From assembly GCA_963775185.1 (NCBI GenBank), contig CAVZIE010000037.1:186001-250000 (forward strand): a DNA stretch of 64,000 nt. The letters are read 5' to 3'. Source of the stretch: JAPSGB01 sp963775185. GTDB lineage: Bacteria; Myxococcota_A; Polyangia; Polyangiales; Polyangiaceae. Under the pieces are notes generated by a model. That model ran no database searches. It was not told the DNA's origin and worked only from the letters and a program-made list of their open reading frames with translations. Both the position numbers and the translations under genes were made by a program. Below are positions 37,891-47,300 of this stretch, one piece after another (the stretch's first letter is position 1; every line of letters begins with the position of its first letter).

Positions 37891-38095
37891 TGCCATAACG
37901 CGCGCGTCACCATCGTGGTGAGCGTCGGCGCCGACGGCAGACCGACGGGCGTGCGGGTTGAGCGATCCCGGCAACGCCTTCGGCCGTTTGGCGCGCAGCT
38001 GCGCGATGGGCGTGCGCTACAACGCCGGCCGTGATCGCGCCGGAAGCCCAATGTCGACGATGACGTCGCCGTGCGTTTTCCGTTTCGATCGGTGA
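37891..38095 (+). pseudogene. TonB-like C-terminal domain remnant, frameshifted
   Basis: One frame reads ARVTIVVSVGADGRPTGVRV; after a +1 shift near 37960 it continues SDPGNAFGRLARSCAMGVRY, NAGRDRAGSPM and ends FRFDR with stop at 38093-38095. Strand-GxDGxPxxVxV-SDPGxxFGxxAxxC-fxPaRDxxGxP is the plan of the TonB C-terminal domain in myxobacteria. No start or membrane helix is visible upstream, where the divergent ABC-F promoter lies. Probably a decayed fragment. Confidence 0.45.
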
Positions 38096-38442
38096 GCGCG
38101 CGATTGGGTGGAAGCGTCGCATCGTCGCGCAACCGTTACACCGTGTCGTATGCCGGTCCGGCGCGGAATCAAAGAAGAAGTCCGGACTTCGATATTCCGC
38201 CGTGCCGTATCCGCATCAGCCCTGCGGATCGAGCCGCGACGCGTCACGCGAACTTCGACGCGTATCGACTTGACAAGAAGAAAAAAAAACAGGGGCACCC
38301 TGTGCGCATGGGAGGGAACGACAGGCACGACGCAGCGTGCCGTTGCGCGCGCGTTTCCGCGACGCCGTCGCTCCCCGTCTCGAGCGCCAGCGCTCGCAGC
38401 ACCGCCGCCGCCCTGGGCGCGGCCACGCAGGGAGGAACAGTG
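38096..38442. other. Intergenic region before the cassette array
   Basis: No gene is supported. It holds a REP-like element (38150-38170) and an A-tract (38281-38290) directly after a TTGACA hexamer at 38270-38275; no matching -10 is seen 17 bases on. The last 12 bases contain GGAGG, the ribosome-binding site of the first cassette gene. A promoter for the array is expected here but cannot be pinned. Confidence 0.4.
38150..38170. repeat. REP-like element, single arm
   Basis: TGCCGGTCCGGCGCGGAATC, identical to the consensus, about 270 bases before the first cassette gene. Confidence 0.85.
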
Positions 38443-38820
38443 ATGTTGAGGACATGTGATCTCGTATTCGACGACGTCGTGCAGGGAACGAGCGCGGTGT
38501 ACACCGATCCAAAGTGGAACACGCCGATGGGCGTCGGCGACGTGTTCTTCCTGTCGGCGATCGCGTCGCAGTTCTCCGGCACCTCGCCGACACTCACCGT
38601 GTCGGTGCAGACGTCCGGCGATGGCGTCTACTGGGGCGATTGGGCCGGTGCCCCGGTGATCAACGCGGTCGCGCTCACCGGCGCCGACAAGGTCGGCTCA
38701 GGGTCCGATGGCTACCTCAACAACGGCTTGCGCTTCATGCGTCTCAAGATCGTCCTCGGCGGCACCAGCCCGCAGACGCGCCTGCAGCTCTGGTGGGTCG
38801 GCCGGGACTTCGCCAAATGA
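38443..38820 (+). CDS. Small beta-sandwich-like protein, cassette 1 (type A)
   Basis: Protein of 125 residues without signal peptide. The pattern DLVFDDVVQGTSAVYT, FSGTSPTLTVSVQTSGDGVYW and LRFMRLKIVLGG resembles jelly-roll/beta-sandwich proteins, including some phage structural proteins that share the GTsPTLxVxxxxSxDGxxW motif; this likeness is from memory. GGAGG lies 7 bases before the ATG. Its stop overlaps the next start (ATGA). Confidence 0.65.
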   Translation: MLRTCDLVFDDVVQGTSAVYTDPKWNTPMGVGDVFFLSAIASQFSGTSPTLTVSVQTSGDGVYWGDWAGAPVINAVALTGADKVGSGSDGYLNNGLRFMRLKIVLGGTSPQTRLQLWWVGRDFAK

Positions 38821-39215
38821 GAAGCTTCCACGTCCTCGCCTACGACGACGTGGTCCAGGGTACGAGCGCGACGTACACCCCGCCCCACTTCGATGATCTG
38901 CTCGGCGCGGTCGAACAGCTTTCGATCTGCGTCTCCGCCTCCCAGGTCTCCGGCACGTCGCCCACGCTCACCGTGCAGATCGAGCAGGGGCCGGACCAGA
39001 TCCGCTGGGCAAATCGCAATAGCACCGCGGAAATCAACGGCGCGGCGCTCAGCGCGACCGCCGACAACGTCGAGACCGCCAACGACGGTGATCCCACCGC
39101 CACGACGCGCCTGGCCTTCGCGCGGCTCCGGATCCAGCTCGGCGGCACCGCGCCCCAGGCGCGCGTGAAGCTGTGGGTGGTCGGCCGCGGCGAGCTGATG
39201 GATATCCGCGTGTAG
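38817..39215 (+). CDS. Small beta-sandwich-like protein, cassette 1 (type B)
   Basis: Protein of 132 residues, a paralogue of the preceding one (LAYDDVVQGTSATYTPPHFD, VSGTSPTLTVQIEQGPDQI, LAFARLRIQLGGTAPQARVK). No signal peptide. Coupled to its neighbours by a 4-base overlap upstream and a 3-base gap downstream, so the two small proteins and the large enzyme-like protein are probably made together. A nearly identical copy is at 43972. Confidence 0.65.
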   Translation: MRSFHVLAYDDVVQGTSATYTPPHFDDLLGAVEQLSICVSASQVSGTSPTLTVQIEQGPDQIRWANRNSTAEINGAALSATADNVETANDGDPTATTRLAFARLRIQLGGTAPQARVKLWVVGRGELMDIRV

Positions 39216-39218
39216 CCC

Positions 39219-42200
39219 ATGGGCGAAGCGGATCGCTGCGACTCGCTCGCGCCGACGTTGCTACCGTGCGACACTTGTTGCTGCGCGGCGGTCGCGCCCG
39301 GAGCGACCGGCGTCCGCGCGGAGGAGCTTGTGACCGCCGCACCCGAGCCGTGCCGCTGCCCGCGGGAGCAAACGATGGCGCCGTTGCCCATCGCGCTTGC
39401 GACGAGCTCGCCCGAGCGCCGGCAGCGCAACCTCGCGCGCGGCATCGCCGAGACGCTCGACGACAGCATCGAGCTGGCGCGCCGCTTCCGCGAACGCCGC
39501 AGCGCCGGCCAGCCCCACGTGGGGGGCGTGCGGGCGCCGGTGGCGGCGACGCTCGAAGACAGCAAGCGCCTCGCCGAGCGCTTCAGCGAGCGCACCCGGC
39601 ACGACATCGCGACCACGCTGGAGGAATCGAGGCAGCTCGCCGAGCGCTGGCGCGCGCGCACCGCGCCCAGCGTCGCCCGCACGCTCGCCGAGTCGTACGA
39701 CCTGGCGCGCCGCTTCGAGCGCGGCCAGCTGCGCCCCGCCGAACCGTACCGGCCGCCGCTCCCGCAAGGCCGGCCCCTGCTGCCCCGCACGCTCGATGAC
39801 AGCCTCGCGTTCGCGGCGCGGCGCCCGACGGCGACGACGTCCGCATCGCTCGCGGACGCGAAGGCCGCGGCGGCGCGCTTTGGCGCGCGCTCGCAGGCCG
39901 CCAACGCGCGCTACAACGTCAACGAGCTCGTCAAGGGGCCGTTGCTGCGCGGGCCGGATGCGGTCGTGGAAGAGCCACAGGGACCAACGCTCAGGACGAG
40001 AGGCGGCCTGCTGCTTGACGAGCCGGTCACGTTCAGGAACGCGCTGTGGACGGAGTACCCGGTCGTCTCGTTGTTCAAGGGCCTCCAAGGCGCCGCGTAC
40101 GTCGACTTCATCGATGTGGCGGCGGGGGGCGACTACGTCTGGGCGGTGAGTTCCCTCGACGACGTCTACGTGCTGCGTCCGGGCTCCTCGGTATTCGAGC
40201 GGGCGGACGGCGCCCCGGCCGCGACGCGTGTCGCCGTGCTGTCGGATGGAAGCCCCGTGATCGTGACATCCGACCATCGTATCGAGATCGGGCGACGCGC
40301 TGGCGAGCACTGGATCGACCTGTCGCTGTACTCGTCGCTCGCGCAATCGCCGGTCGCCGCAATCGACGTCGGCGCGGGCGACGCCCAGGACGACTACCCC
40401 TACGGCCAGATCGCCGTGACACTGATGGACGGTCGAGTGTTCAGTTTCCAACACGGCTTCGTTCCGGTCGACGGCGGCATCACGATCGCCGCCATCGCGC
40501 TCGCTCGCAACGGGGCGCCCCGGACACGATCGTCCGATGGCGCGCCGCTCTACACGTTGTGGGCCGTCGGCAAGAACGGCGACCTCTTCGTCGGTCCCGG
40601 CTGGCAGTACGCCGACGGATTCCCGGTCCAGGTCGAAGCATTGCAGTCGGTTCCTGCACCGTTCGCGGCCGCCGACGTCGGCGTGGACAACCAGGGCGTG
40701 GCCTTCGTCACGGACTCGAGCGGCGACGCCTGGCAGCTCGACACCTTCGGCAACCGCTGGCTCGACACCAGAGGCAAGGCCAAAGCCATCGCCGCGGGAC
40801 CCGACGGCAGCATGTGGATCGTCGGACAGGACGGAACGCTCTACAACCGCGGAGGGCGGAAGTTCGGGTTCTGGGAGCTCTCGACCCGAAGCCGGCCTAG
40901 TGCAGACAACGAGGATTGGTGCGTGTTCCACCAGGAAGTCGCGGAGGCAACGGCATACGCCGACGCCCTACCCGCTTCCACCACCTCGGAAATCCAAGCA
41001 GTCAGCGACGCCGCTCGGAACGGCATCTTGCCGTCGCTGTGGCAAGAAGGCGTGAACAGGTTCGTCGAAGGGGGCGCGAGCATCTTGCGCGTGAACCAGA
41101 GCCTCTTCGGCGCCTTCTCGAACGGAGAGATCCAGGAGCGGCTCCAGATTCTCGTTGCCGCGAGCCTCGGGATCGACGTGCTCGTGCTGTTCGACGTGAT
41201 CCGAACCAAGCTCAAGCTGCTGCCCATTCCGGAGGAGTTCGTGTCGTTCGACAAGCTGGCGGACTGGTTCAACGCCAGGTTCGACAACTTCCGGTACGAT
41301 GTCGATGCGCTCCTCCAGGATGCCGGGTTCCCACAGAGGTTCGAGGACGTGGTGAAGTACATCTCCATCGGCGGAGAAGTGGATGTCTACTTCGGGGTCT
41401 TCCAAAAGCCAGCTTTCACGACAGAATGGTCGAAGTGGGTCACGTTCTACGCAGCGGTCGCCGATCACATCCGTCTGGTCGCGCCGCGCGTGAAAGTCGG
41501 GTGCGTTCTCACGCTCCTTGGAACAACGATCGACCATATGGATGGCGCCCAGTACTTGGCCGCCGAGACGGAGGACTGGCCGCGCGTTCTCAACGCGTCA
41601 AGCGACTACGCCGGGTTCACGACCTACCCGAACCAGGACATCAACGTCAAACTTGACGACCCCAACGCGCAGAGTAGCTCCGCGGTCAAGGATCGCTTTA
41701 GCGCAATGTTGCACGTCGCGGGCGACCTCCCCGTGGTGATCGAGGAATACGGTTACCCCACGTACGACGACGCCACGAAAAGCGCGCTCGAGCAGGCGTG
41801 GCTCTCGCGCACGACGGAGTTCCCGTCGAGCTTCTTCTCGCCGGGTACAGACGGGCGAGCGGTCCAGTCCATCGCCCTGGCCGATACGTTCGACGAGTGG
41901 AACAAGGCGAAGCTCCGGATCCCGGTGATCATCTGGCTCCCACTGTTCGAGATGCACGTGGAAGGCGTGGGCTGCAACCTGCCGTGCGTTCCGGACCCGA
42001 ACCCTGGATACTACAGCGCAACCGCGTGTAGTTCGTGCGCGCAGGACACCACAGGATCGCCGTCCACGGCCTGTCCCGAAAAGGCATCGTATTCCGCGGA
42101 CTGCCACCCGTGCGGCCCCGGGGAAGGTCTCAATTCGCTCGGCACCGGTGTCGATGAGCGCGGCGCGCGTTTCTTCGGGTCGTCGGGCCTTATTCAATCC

Positions 42201-42278
42201 AACGGACGGCCGAAGCCCGCTCCCTGGGACACGGTCGTTGCTTGGACGACGGCGATGCGAGCCCCCCGTGGCGCGTAG
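39219..42278 (+). CDS. Repeat-propeller-glycosidase protein, cassette 1
   Basis: Protein of 1,019 residues with no signal peptide. Order: Cys-rich start with CDTCCC and CRC (residues 7-47); six repeats of TLxDSxxLAxRF type (about 76-92, 108-124, 130-146, 152-168, 189-202, 209-224); a propeller with WAVSSLDDVYVLRPG, WAVGKNGDLFVGPGW and MWIVGQDGTLYNRGG (about 260-555); then a TIM-barrel glycosidase-like domain. Candidate catalytic acids are Glu720 (ISIGGEVD) and Glu843 (VVIEEYGYP), placed as in GH5/GH53-like clan A enzymes. A Cys-rich segment and SSGLIQSNGRPKP end it. Substrate unknown. Confidence 0.65.
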   Translation: MGEADRCDSLAPTLLPCDTCCCAAVAPGATGVRAEELVTAAPEPCRCPREQTMAPLPIALATSSPERRQRNLARGIAETLDDSIELARRFRERRSAGQPHVGGVRAPVAATLEDSKRLAERFSERTRHDIATTLEESRQLAERWRARTAPSVARTLAESYDLARRFERGQLRPAEPYRPPLPQGRPLLPRTLDDSLAFAARRPTATTSASLADAKAAAARFGARSQAANARYNVNELVKGPLLRGPDAVVEEPQGPTLRTRGGLLLDEPVTFRNALWTEYPVVSLFKGLQGAAYVDFIDVAAGGDYVWAVSSLDDVYVLRPGSSVFERADGAPAATRVAVLSDGSPVIVTSDHRIEIGRRAGEHWIDLSLYSSLAQSPVAAIDVGAGDAQDDYPYGQIAVTLMDGRVFSFQHGFVPVDGGITIAAIALARNGAPRTRSSDGAPLYTLWAVGKNGDLFVGPGWQYADGFPVQVEALQSVPAPFAAADVGVDNQGVAFVTDSSGDAWQLDTFGNRWLDTRGKAKAIAAGPDGSMWIVGQDGTLYNRGGRKFGFWELSTRSRPSADNEDWCVFHQEVAEATAYADALPASTTSEIQAVSDAARNGILPSLWQEGVNRFVEGGASILRVNQSLFGAFSNGEIQERLQILVAASLGIDVLVLFDVIRTKLKLLPIPEEFVSFDKLADWFNARFDNFRYDVDALLQDAGFPQRFEDVVKYISIGGEVDVYFGVFQKPAFTTEWSKWVTFYAAVADHIRLVAPRVKVGCVLTLLGTTIDHMDGAQYLAAETEDWPRVLNASSDYAGFTTYPNQDINVKLDDPNAQSSSAVKDRFSAMLHVAGDLPVVIEEYGYPTYDDATKSALEQAWLSRTTEFPSSFFSPGTDGRAVQSIALADTFDEWNKAKLRIPVIIWLPLFEMHVEGVGCNLPCVPDPNPGYYSATACSSCAQDTTGSPSTACPEKASYSADCHPCGPGEGLNSLGTGVDERGARFFGSSGLIQSNGRPKPAPWDTVVAWTTAMRAPRGA

Positions 42279-43584
42279 CGCCGTCGCTGCGGAGCTCTTC
42301 GCGTCCCTCATCATCACCGCTTGCGGGAGCTCGACCGCGACGTCCAACAGCACGGCGCCGACGACCGACGCCGCGGTCGATGTCCGCGATGCGCTCCAGC
42401 AAGATGCCGACCTGGATGCATCCACGGATGTAGCGGACGCCGACTCCGAAGTGGACGCGCCAGACGACTCCCTGAACTGGCCGTCGCACTGCTCCGGACC
42501 ACCGGACGCGGGAGCGCTCGGGGCGGCTGAGGTGATCGCATCCGGCCGGTCCGACCTCGGGCTGATTGGAACCTCGGACTTTGGCGCGGTGTGGTCGGAG
42601 GACGAAAGCGTCGGCGCCGGCAGCGCGAGGGTCATCCTTGCGAGTACTCCGTCGCGGGTGCTCTTCGACTGGTCCGGCTACGGCAACGGTGGAGCAGGCT
42701 TTCGCGTCGCGGGTTCGTTCTTCCAGATCCACTTCGGCGGTTTGCCGAACTCGGGTGATTACTTCGCGATCGGAAATATTTCGACCGGTGCAATCGATCA
42801 GTATTCTAGCTGCGATCGCTTTCCGGAAACTTTCGTCTTCGACTCTGCCCTCGACGAGTCGGCGATCTTCTATATCCTGGTGCCGTTCGCGACCACGCCG
42901 GATTTTTCGAACTACTTCGCGCGCGCGCCGCTGTCATCGCCATGCGACACCACGATCCTGGCCGAGCTTCCCAAGTGGAGCAACGCCATAGCCGTAGACG
43001 GGAACTGGCTCTATACGCTGGTCGTGGAAGACGACGGGAACCACTTCGGACGCGCATTCAGCATCCGGGCGGCACCCAAGAACGGGGGCCCCGCCAAGAT
43101 CATCGCGTCCGGTGTCGATCCGGAACCATGGGTGTATGCGGCGACCACAATAGAGGCGCGCAACGGCGCGGTAGTGTGGACGCACACGGAGGCCTACGGC
43201 CCGCACCTCCTTCACGTGCTTCCGGCGACGGGAACCACTACTCGTGCACTGGCCGAGCCAGACGGACTGGGATACTCCGATCGCATCGCCATCGCCATCG
43301 ACGACGCGTACGTCTACTGGACGACGCAGACCGGCTTCGTCAAACGCGTGCGCATCTGCGGCGGCGCTCCGGAGATCCTGGCCTCGAACCAGGACCAACC
43401 CATCGCCATCGCTGTCGATGACAACGCCGTCTACTGGCTCGACCTAGGCACGAAGCCTGGCACTGGCACGGTCATGCGCATGCGCAAGCTCGACGCGCCG
43501 GGATACGCCGATGCGTCTTATGCATCGACCGACGCGGGAGCGGCGGACGCGAGCAGCGGAGACGCAAGCGATGCGGGCGATTGA
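42268..43584 (+). CDS. Propeller lipoprotein, cassette 1
   Basis: Protein of 438 residues. GTG start overlaps the previous stop by 11 bases. Signal peptide with lipobox IITAC, an Asp/Ala/Thr-rich linker, then YncE/DUF5050-like blades (NAIAVDGNWLYTLVVEDDG, IAIAIDDAYVYWTTQTGFVK, IAIAVDDNAVYWLDLG). The C-terminal ~100 residues are nearly identical to the cassette-2 lipoprotein while the N-terminal two thirds differ. The N-terminal DNA is less GC-rich than the flanks. Probably an outer-membrane partner of the adjacent enzyme. Confidence 0.7.
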   Translation: MARSAVAAELFASLIITACGSSTATSNSTAPTTDAAVDVRDALQQDADLDASTDVADADSEVDAPDDSLNWPSHCSGPPDAGALGAAEVIASGRSDLGLIGTSDFGAVWSEDESVGAGSARVILASTPSRVLFDWSGYGNGGAGFRVAGSFFQIHFGGLPNSGDYFAIGNISTGAIDQYSSCDRFPETFVFDSALDESAIFYILVPFATTPDFSNYFARAPLSSPCDTTILAELPKWSNAIAVDGNWLYTLVVEDDGNHFGRAFSIRAAPKNGGPAKIIASGVDPEPWVYAATTIEARNGAVVWTHTEAYGPHLLHVLPATGTTTRALAEPDGLGYSDRIAIAIDDAYVYWTTQTGFVKRVRICGGAPEILASNQDQPIAIAVDDNAVYWLDLGTKPGTGTVMRMRKLDAPGYADASYASTDAGAADASSGDASDAGD

Positions 43585-43597
43585 GCGCTCGCCGCGG

Positions 43598-43616
43598 GGT
43601 TCCGCGCCGGACCGGC
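43598..43616. repeat. REP-like element at cassette 1/2 junction
   Basis: GGTTCCGCGCCGGACCGGC lies 14 bases after the cassette-1 lipoprotein stop. It is followed at 43651-43727 by a copy of the 3' end of the cassette-1 glycosidase gene. Confidence 0.85.
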
Positions 43617-43660
43617 CCAGCACGCCTCGAAAGGCCCCGACGTCCTCGGCACCGGCGTCG

Positions 43661-43975
43661 ATGAGCGCGGCGCGCGCTTTTTCGGGTCGTCGGGCCTTAT
43701 TCAATCCAACGGACGGCCGAAGCCCGCAGTTCTCCGGCACCTCGCCGACACTCACCGTGTCCGCGCAGACGTCCGGCGATGGCGTCTACTGGGGCGATTG
43801 GGTCGCCCCGGTGATCAACGCGGTCGCGCTCACCGGCGACGACAAGGTCGGCTCAGGGTCCGACGGCTACCTCAACAACGGCTTGCGCTTCATGCGTCTC
43901 AAGATCGTCCTCGGCGGCACCAGCCCGCAGACGCGCCTGCAGCTCTGGTGGGTCGGCCGGGACTTCGCCAAATGA
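43661..43975 (+). pseudogene. Type A small protein with replaced 5' end, cassette 2
   Basis: From 43728 the sequence matches residues 45-125 of the cassette-1 type A protein (FSGTSPTLTVSAQTSGDGVYW onward), minus one codon-pair change. The first third is absent; in its place is a piece of the glycosidase 3' end, here read in another frame from ATG 43661 (SAARAFSGRRALFNP). The product would lack the first strands and is probably non-functional. It still overlaps the type B start by 4 bases. Confidence 0.65.
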
Positions 43976-44370
43976 GAAGCTTCCACGTCCTCGCCTACGA
44001 CGACGTGGTCCAGGGTACGAGCGCGACGTACACCCCGCCGCACTTCGATGATCTGCTCGGCGCGGTCGAACAGCTTTCGATCTGCGTCTCCGCCTCCCAG
44101 GTCTCCGGCACGTCGCCCACGCTCACCGTCCAGATCGAGCAGGGTCCGGACCAGATCCGCTGGGCAAACCGCAATACCACCGCGGAGATCAACGGCGCGG
44201 CGCTCAGCGCGACCGCCGACAACGTCGAGACCGCCAACGACGGTGATCCCACCGCCACGACGCGCCTGGCCTTCGCGCGGCTCCGGATCCAGCTCGGCGG
44301 CACCGCGCCCCAGGCGCGCGTGAAGCTGTGGGTGGTCGGCCGCGGCGAGCTGATGGATATCCGCGTGTAG
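43972..44370 (+). CDS. Small beta-sandwich-like protein, cassette 2 (type B)
   Basis: Protein of 132 residues, almost identical to the cassette-1 copy at 38817 (one clear change, Ser to Thr in NRNTTAEIN). ATGA overlap with the truncated type A gene and 3 bases before the large gene, as in cassette 1. Confidence 0.65.
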   Translation: MRSFHVLAYDDVVQGTSATYTPPHFDDLLGAVEQLSICVSASQVSGTSPTLTVQIEQGPDQIRWANRNTTAEINGAALSATADNVETANDGDPTATTRLAFARLRIQLGGTAPQARVKLWVVGRGELMDIRV

Positions 44371-44373
44371 CCC

Positions 44374-47300
44374 ATGGGCGAAGCGGATCGCTGCGACTCG
44401 CTCGCGCCGACGTTGCTACCGTGCGACACTTGTTGCTGCGCGGCGGTCGCGCCCGGAGCGACCGGCGTCCGCGCGGAGGAGCTTGTGACCGCCGCACCCG
44501 AGCCGTGCCGCTGCCCGCCAGAGCGGGCGATGGCGCCGTTGCCCATCGCCCTGGCGACCAGCTCGCCCGAGCGCCGGCAGCGCAACCTCGCGCGCGGCAT
44601 CGCCGAGACGCTCGACGACAGCATCGAGCTGGCGCGCCGCTTCCGCGAACGCCACGGCGCTGGCCGCCCCCACGTGGGGGGCGTGCGGGCGCCGGTGGCG
44701 GCGACGCTCGACGACAGCAAGCGCCTCGCCGAGCGCTTCAGCGAGCGCACCCGGCACGACATCGCGACCACGCTGGAGGAATCGAGGCAGCTCGCCGAGC
44801 GCTGGCGCGCGCGCACCGCGCCCAGCGTCGCCCGCACGCTCGCCGAGTCGTACGACCTGGCGCGCCGCTTCCAGCGCGGCCAGCTGCGGCCCGCCGAACC
44901 GTACCGGCCGCCGCTCCCGCAAGGCAGGCCGCTGCTGCCCCGCACGCTCGATGACAGCCTCGCGTTCGCGGCGCGGCGCCCGACGGCGACAACGTCCGCA
45001 TCGCTCGCGGACGCGAAGGCCGCGGCGGCGCGCTTCGGCGCGCGCTCGCAGGCCGCCAACGCACGCTACAACGTCAGCGAGCTCGTCAAGGGGCCGTTGC
45101 TGCGCGGGCCGGATGCGGTCGTGGAAGAGCCACAGGGCCCAACGCTCAGGACGAGAGGCGGCACGGGGCCGGGCGCAGGCGGAACCAAGCCGCTGCTGAT
45201 CGACGAGCCGGTCACGTTCAAGAACGCGCTGTGGACGGAGTACCCGGTCGTGTTGGTCAAGCAGTTCGAATACATCGCGTACGTCGAATTCGTCGATATC
45301 GCGGCGGGGGGCGGCTACGTGTGGGCGGTCAGCTCCTTCCACGACGTGTACGTCCTGCGCCCGGGCTCCCCGGCATTCGAGCGCGCCGACGGTGCCCCGG
45401 CCGCGACGCGTGTCGCCGTGCTGTCGGATGGAAGCCCCGTGGTCGTGACACCCAACCATCGTATCGAGATCGGGCGACGCGCTGGCGAGCACTGGATCGA
45501 CCTGTCGCTGTACTCGTCGCTCGCGCAATCGCCGGTCTCCGCAATCGACGTCGGCGCGGGCGACGCCCAGGACGACTATCCCTACGGCCAGATCGCCGTG
45601 ACACTGATGGACGGCCGAGTGTTCAGCTTCCAACACGGCTTCGTTCCGGTCGACGGCGGCATCACGATCGCCGCCATCGCGCTCGCTCGCAACGGGGCGC
45701 CCCGGACACGATCGTCCGATGGCGCGCCGCTCTACACGTTGTGGGCCGTCGGCGACAACGGCGACCTCTTCGTGGGTCCCGGCTGGCAGTACGCCGATGG
45801 ATTCCCGATCCAGGTCGAAGCATTGCGGTCGGTTCCTGCACCGTTCGCGGCCGCCGACGTCGGCGTGGACAACCAAGGCGTGGCGTTCGTCTCGGGCTCG
45901 AGCGGCGACGCCTGGCAGCTCGACACCTTCGGCAACCGCTGGCTCGACACCAGAGGCAAGGCGAAGGCGATCGCCGCGGGGCCCGACGGCAGCATGTGGA
46001 TCGTCGGACAGGACGGAACGATCTACAACCGCGGAGGGCGTAGCTTCGGATTCTGGGAATTCGAACGGAGGACGCGACCGCGCGCGGATCCGCACGAGAG
46101 TTGGTGCGAATACGCGGCGGAAACGCCCGCTCCCACGTTCGCCACGGTCTCGAAAAACCTCCAGTCCTTCTTGTCGACGAGGGCCCTGCCGCCGATCCTG
46201 AGCGAGGCCGTCGGGCGCTTCGTGGAGGGCGGCGCGACGACCGTTCGGCTGTCGCAGAGCTTCTCCGACCCTGCCAAGCCCGTAGCAGTGGGCGCCGCGT
46301 TGCAGCTCGTCATCGCGGCAGTACTCGGGATCGACGTCTTCCTGCTCATCGACATCGTGCGCACGGGCGCACGTATCGTCCCGAAGGGCTCCGTCTGGGA
46401 AGACAAGCCGTTCAGCGAGATGATCGACGACTTCAATGCGTTTTTCGATAAGTTCGTCGACAGCGTGAACAACCTTTTCGCCGGGAACAAGCTGCCACAG
46501 AGGTTCGAGGACGTGGTCAAGTACCTCTCGGTGGGCGGAGAGGTGGATATCTACGTCTACCACCGCCCTTCCGACCAATGGCCGGAGTGGATCACGTTTT
46601 ATCACGGCGTCGGTGCCCACATACGCGCGAGTGTGCCTCGCGTGAAGATCGGCTCCGTGACGTCGCTGCATGGCGACAACGGATTCTCGGGTGCCGCCGC
46701 ATACTTCGACAAGAACCACCCGGAATCGAGTCCAATCCGTCTTCTCAACGCAGCGAGCGATTTTGCCGGGTTCACCAGTTATCCGGAGCAGACGTTCGAG
46801 CTGGATGATCCCGCGACAACCACTTCTCAGCCTGTTCCGGGTTTTTCCGGGGCGGAACGCTACAACTACAGTGTCGCCGAACGGATTTCCCAGGCGCTCC
46901 AAATCGCGGGCGACCTGCCGGTCGTGATGGAGGAGTTCGGATATCCGACGTACGACCAGTCTACCATCGATGCACTGTCGCCCGATTGGCCGTCGCACGA
47001 CTTTCCCCCCAGCTTCTACGCGCAACCCAGCCGCGGGGAAGCGGCGCAGGCGACGGCGGTCGATCTCGCGTTCCAGGCGTGGGGCGGGGCCGGGATGCGC
47101 TTGCCGTTGTTCATTTGGTTCACGGACTTCGAGATGCACATCGAAGGTCGAGGCTGCAACCCTCGTGTGGGTTGGATGCTTCCGGACAACGCGGACCCCA
47201 CGTATTTCAAAACCAATTGCAACCCGTGCTCGAACGGAGTCGATGACGCGAATTGCCATGCTTGCGGCCCAGGCGAAGGCATCGACTGGCTCGGGACCGG

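Noticed and set aside
38270..38298. Full sigma-70 promoter at TTGACA plus A-tract
   Set aside because: The hexamer 17 bases downstream is GGGCAC, not a -10 sequence; kept only as a note in the intergenic entry.
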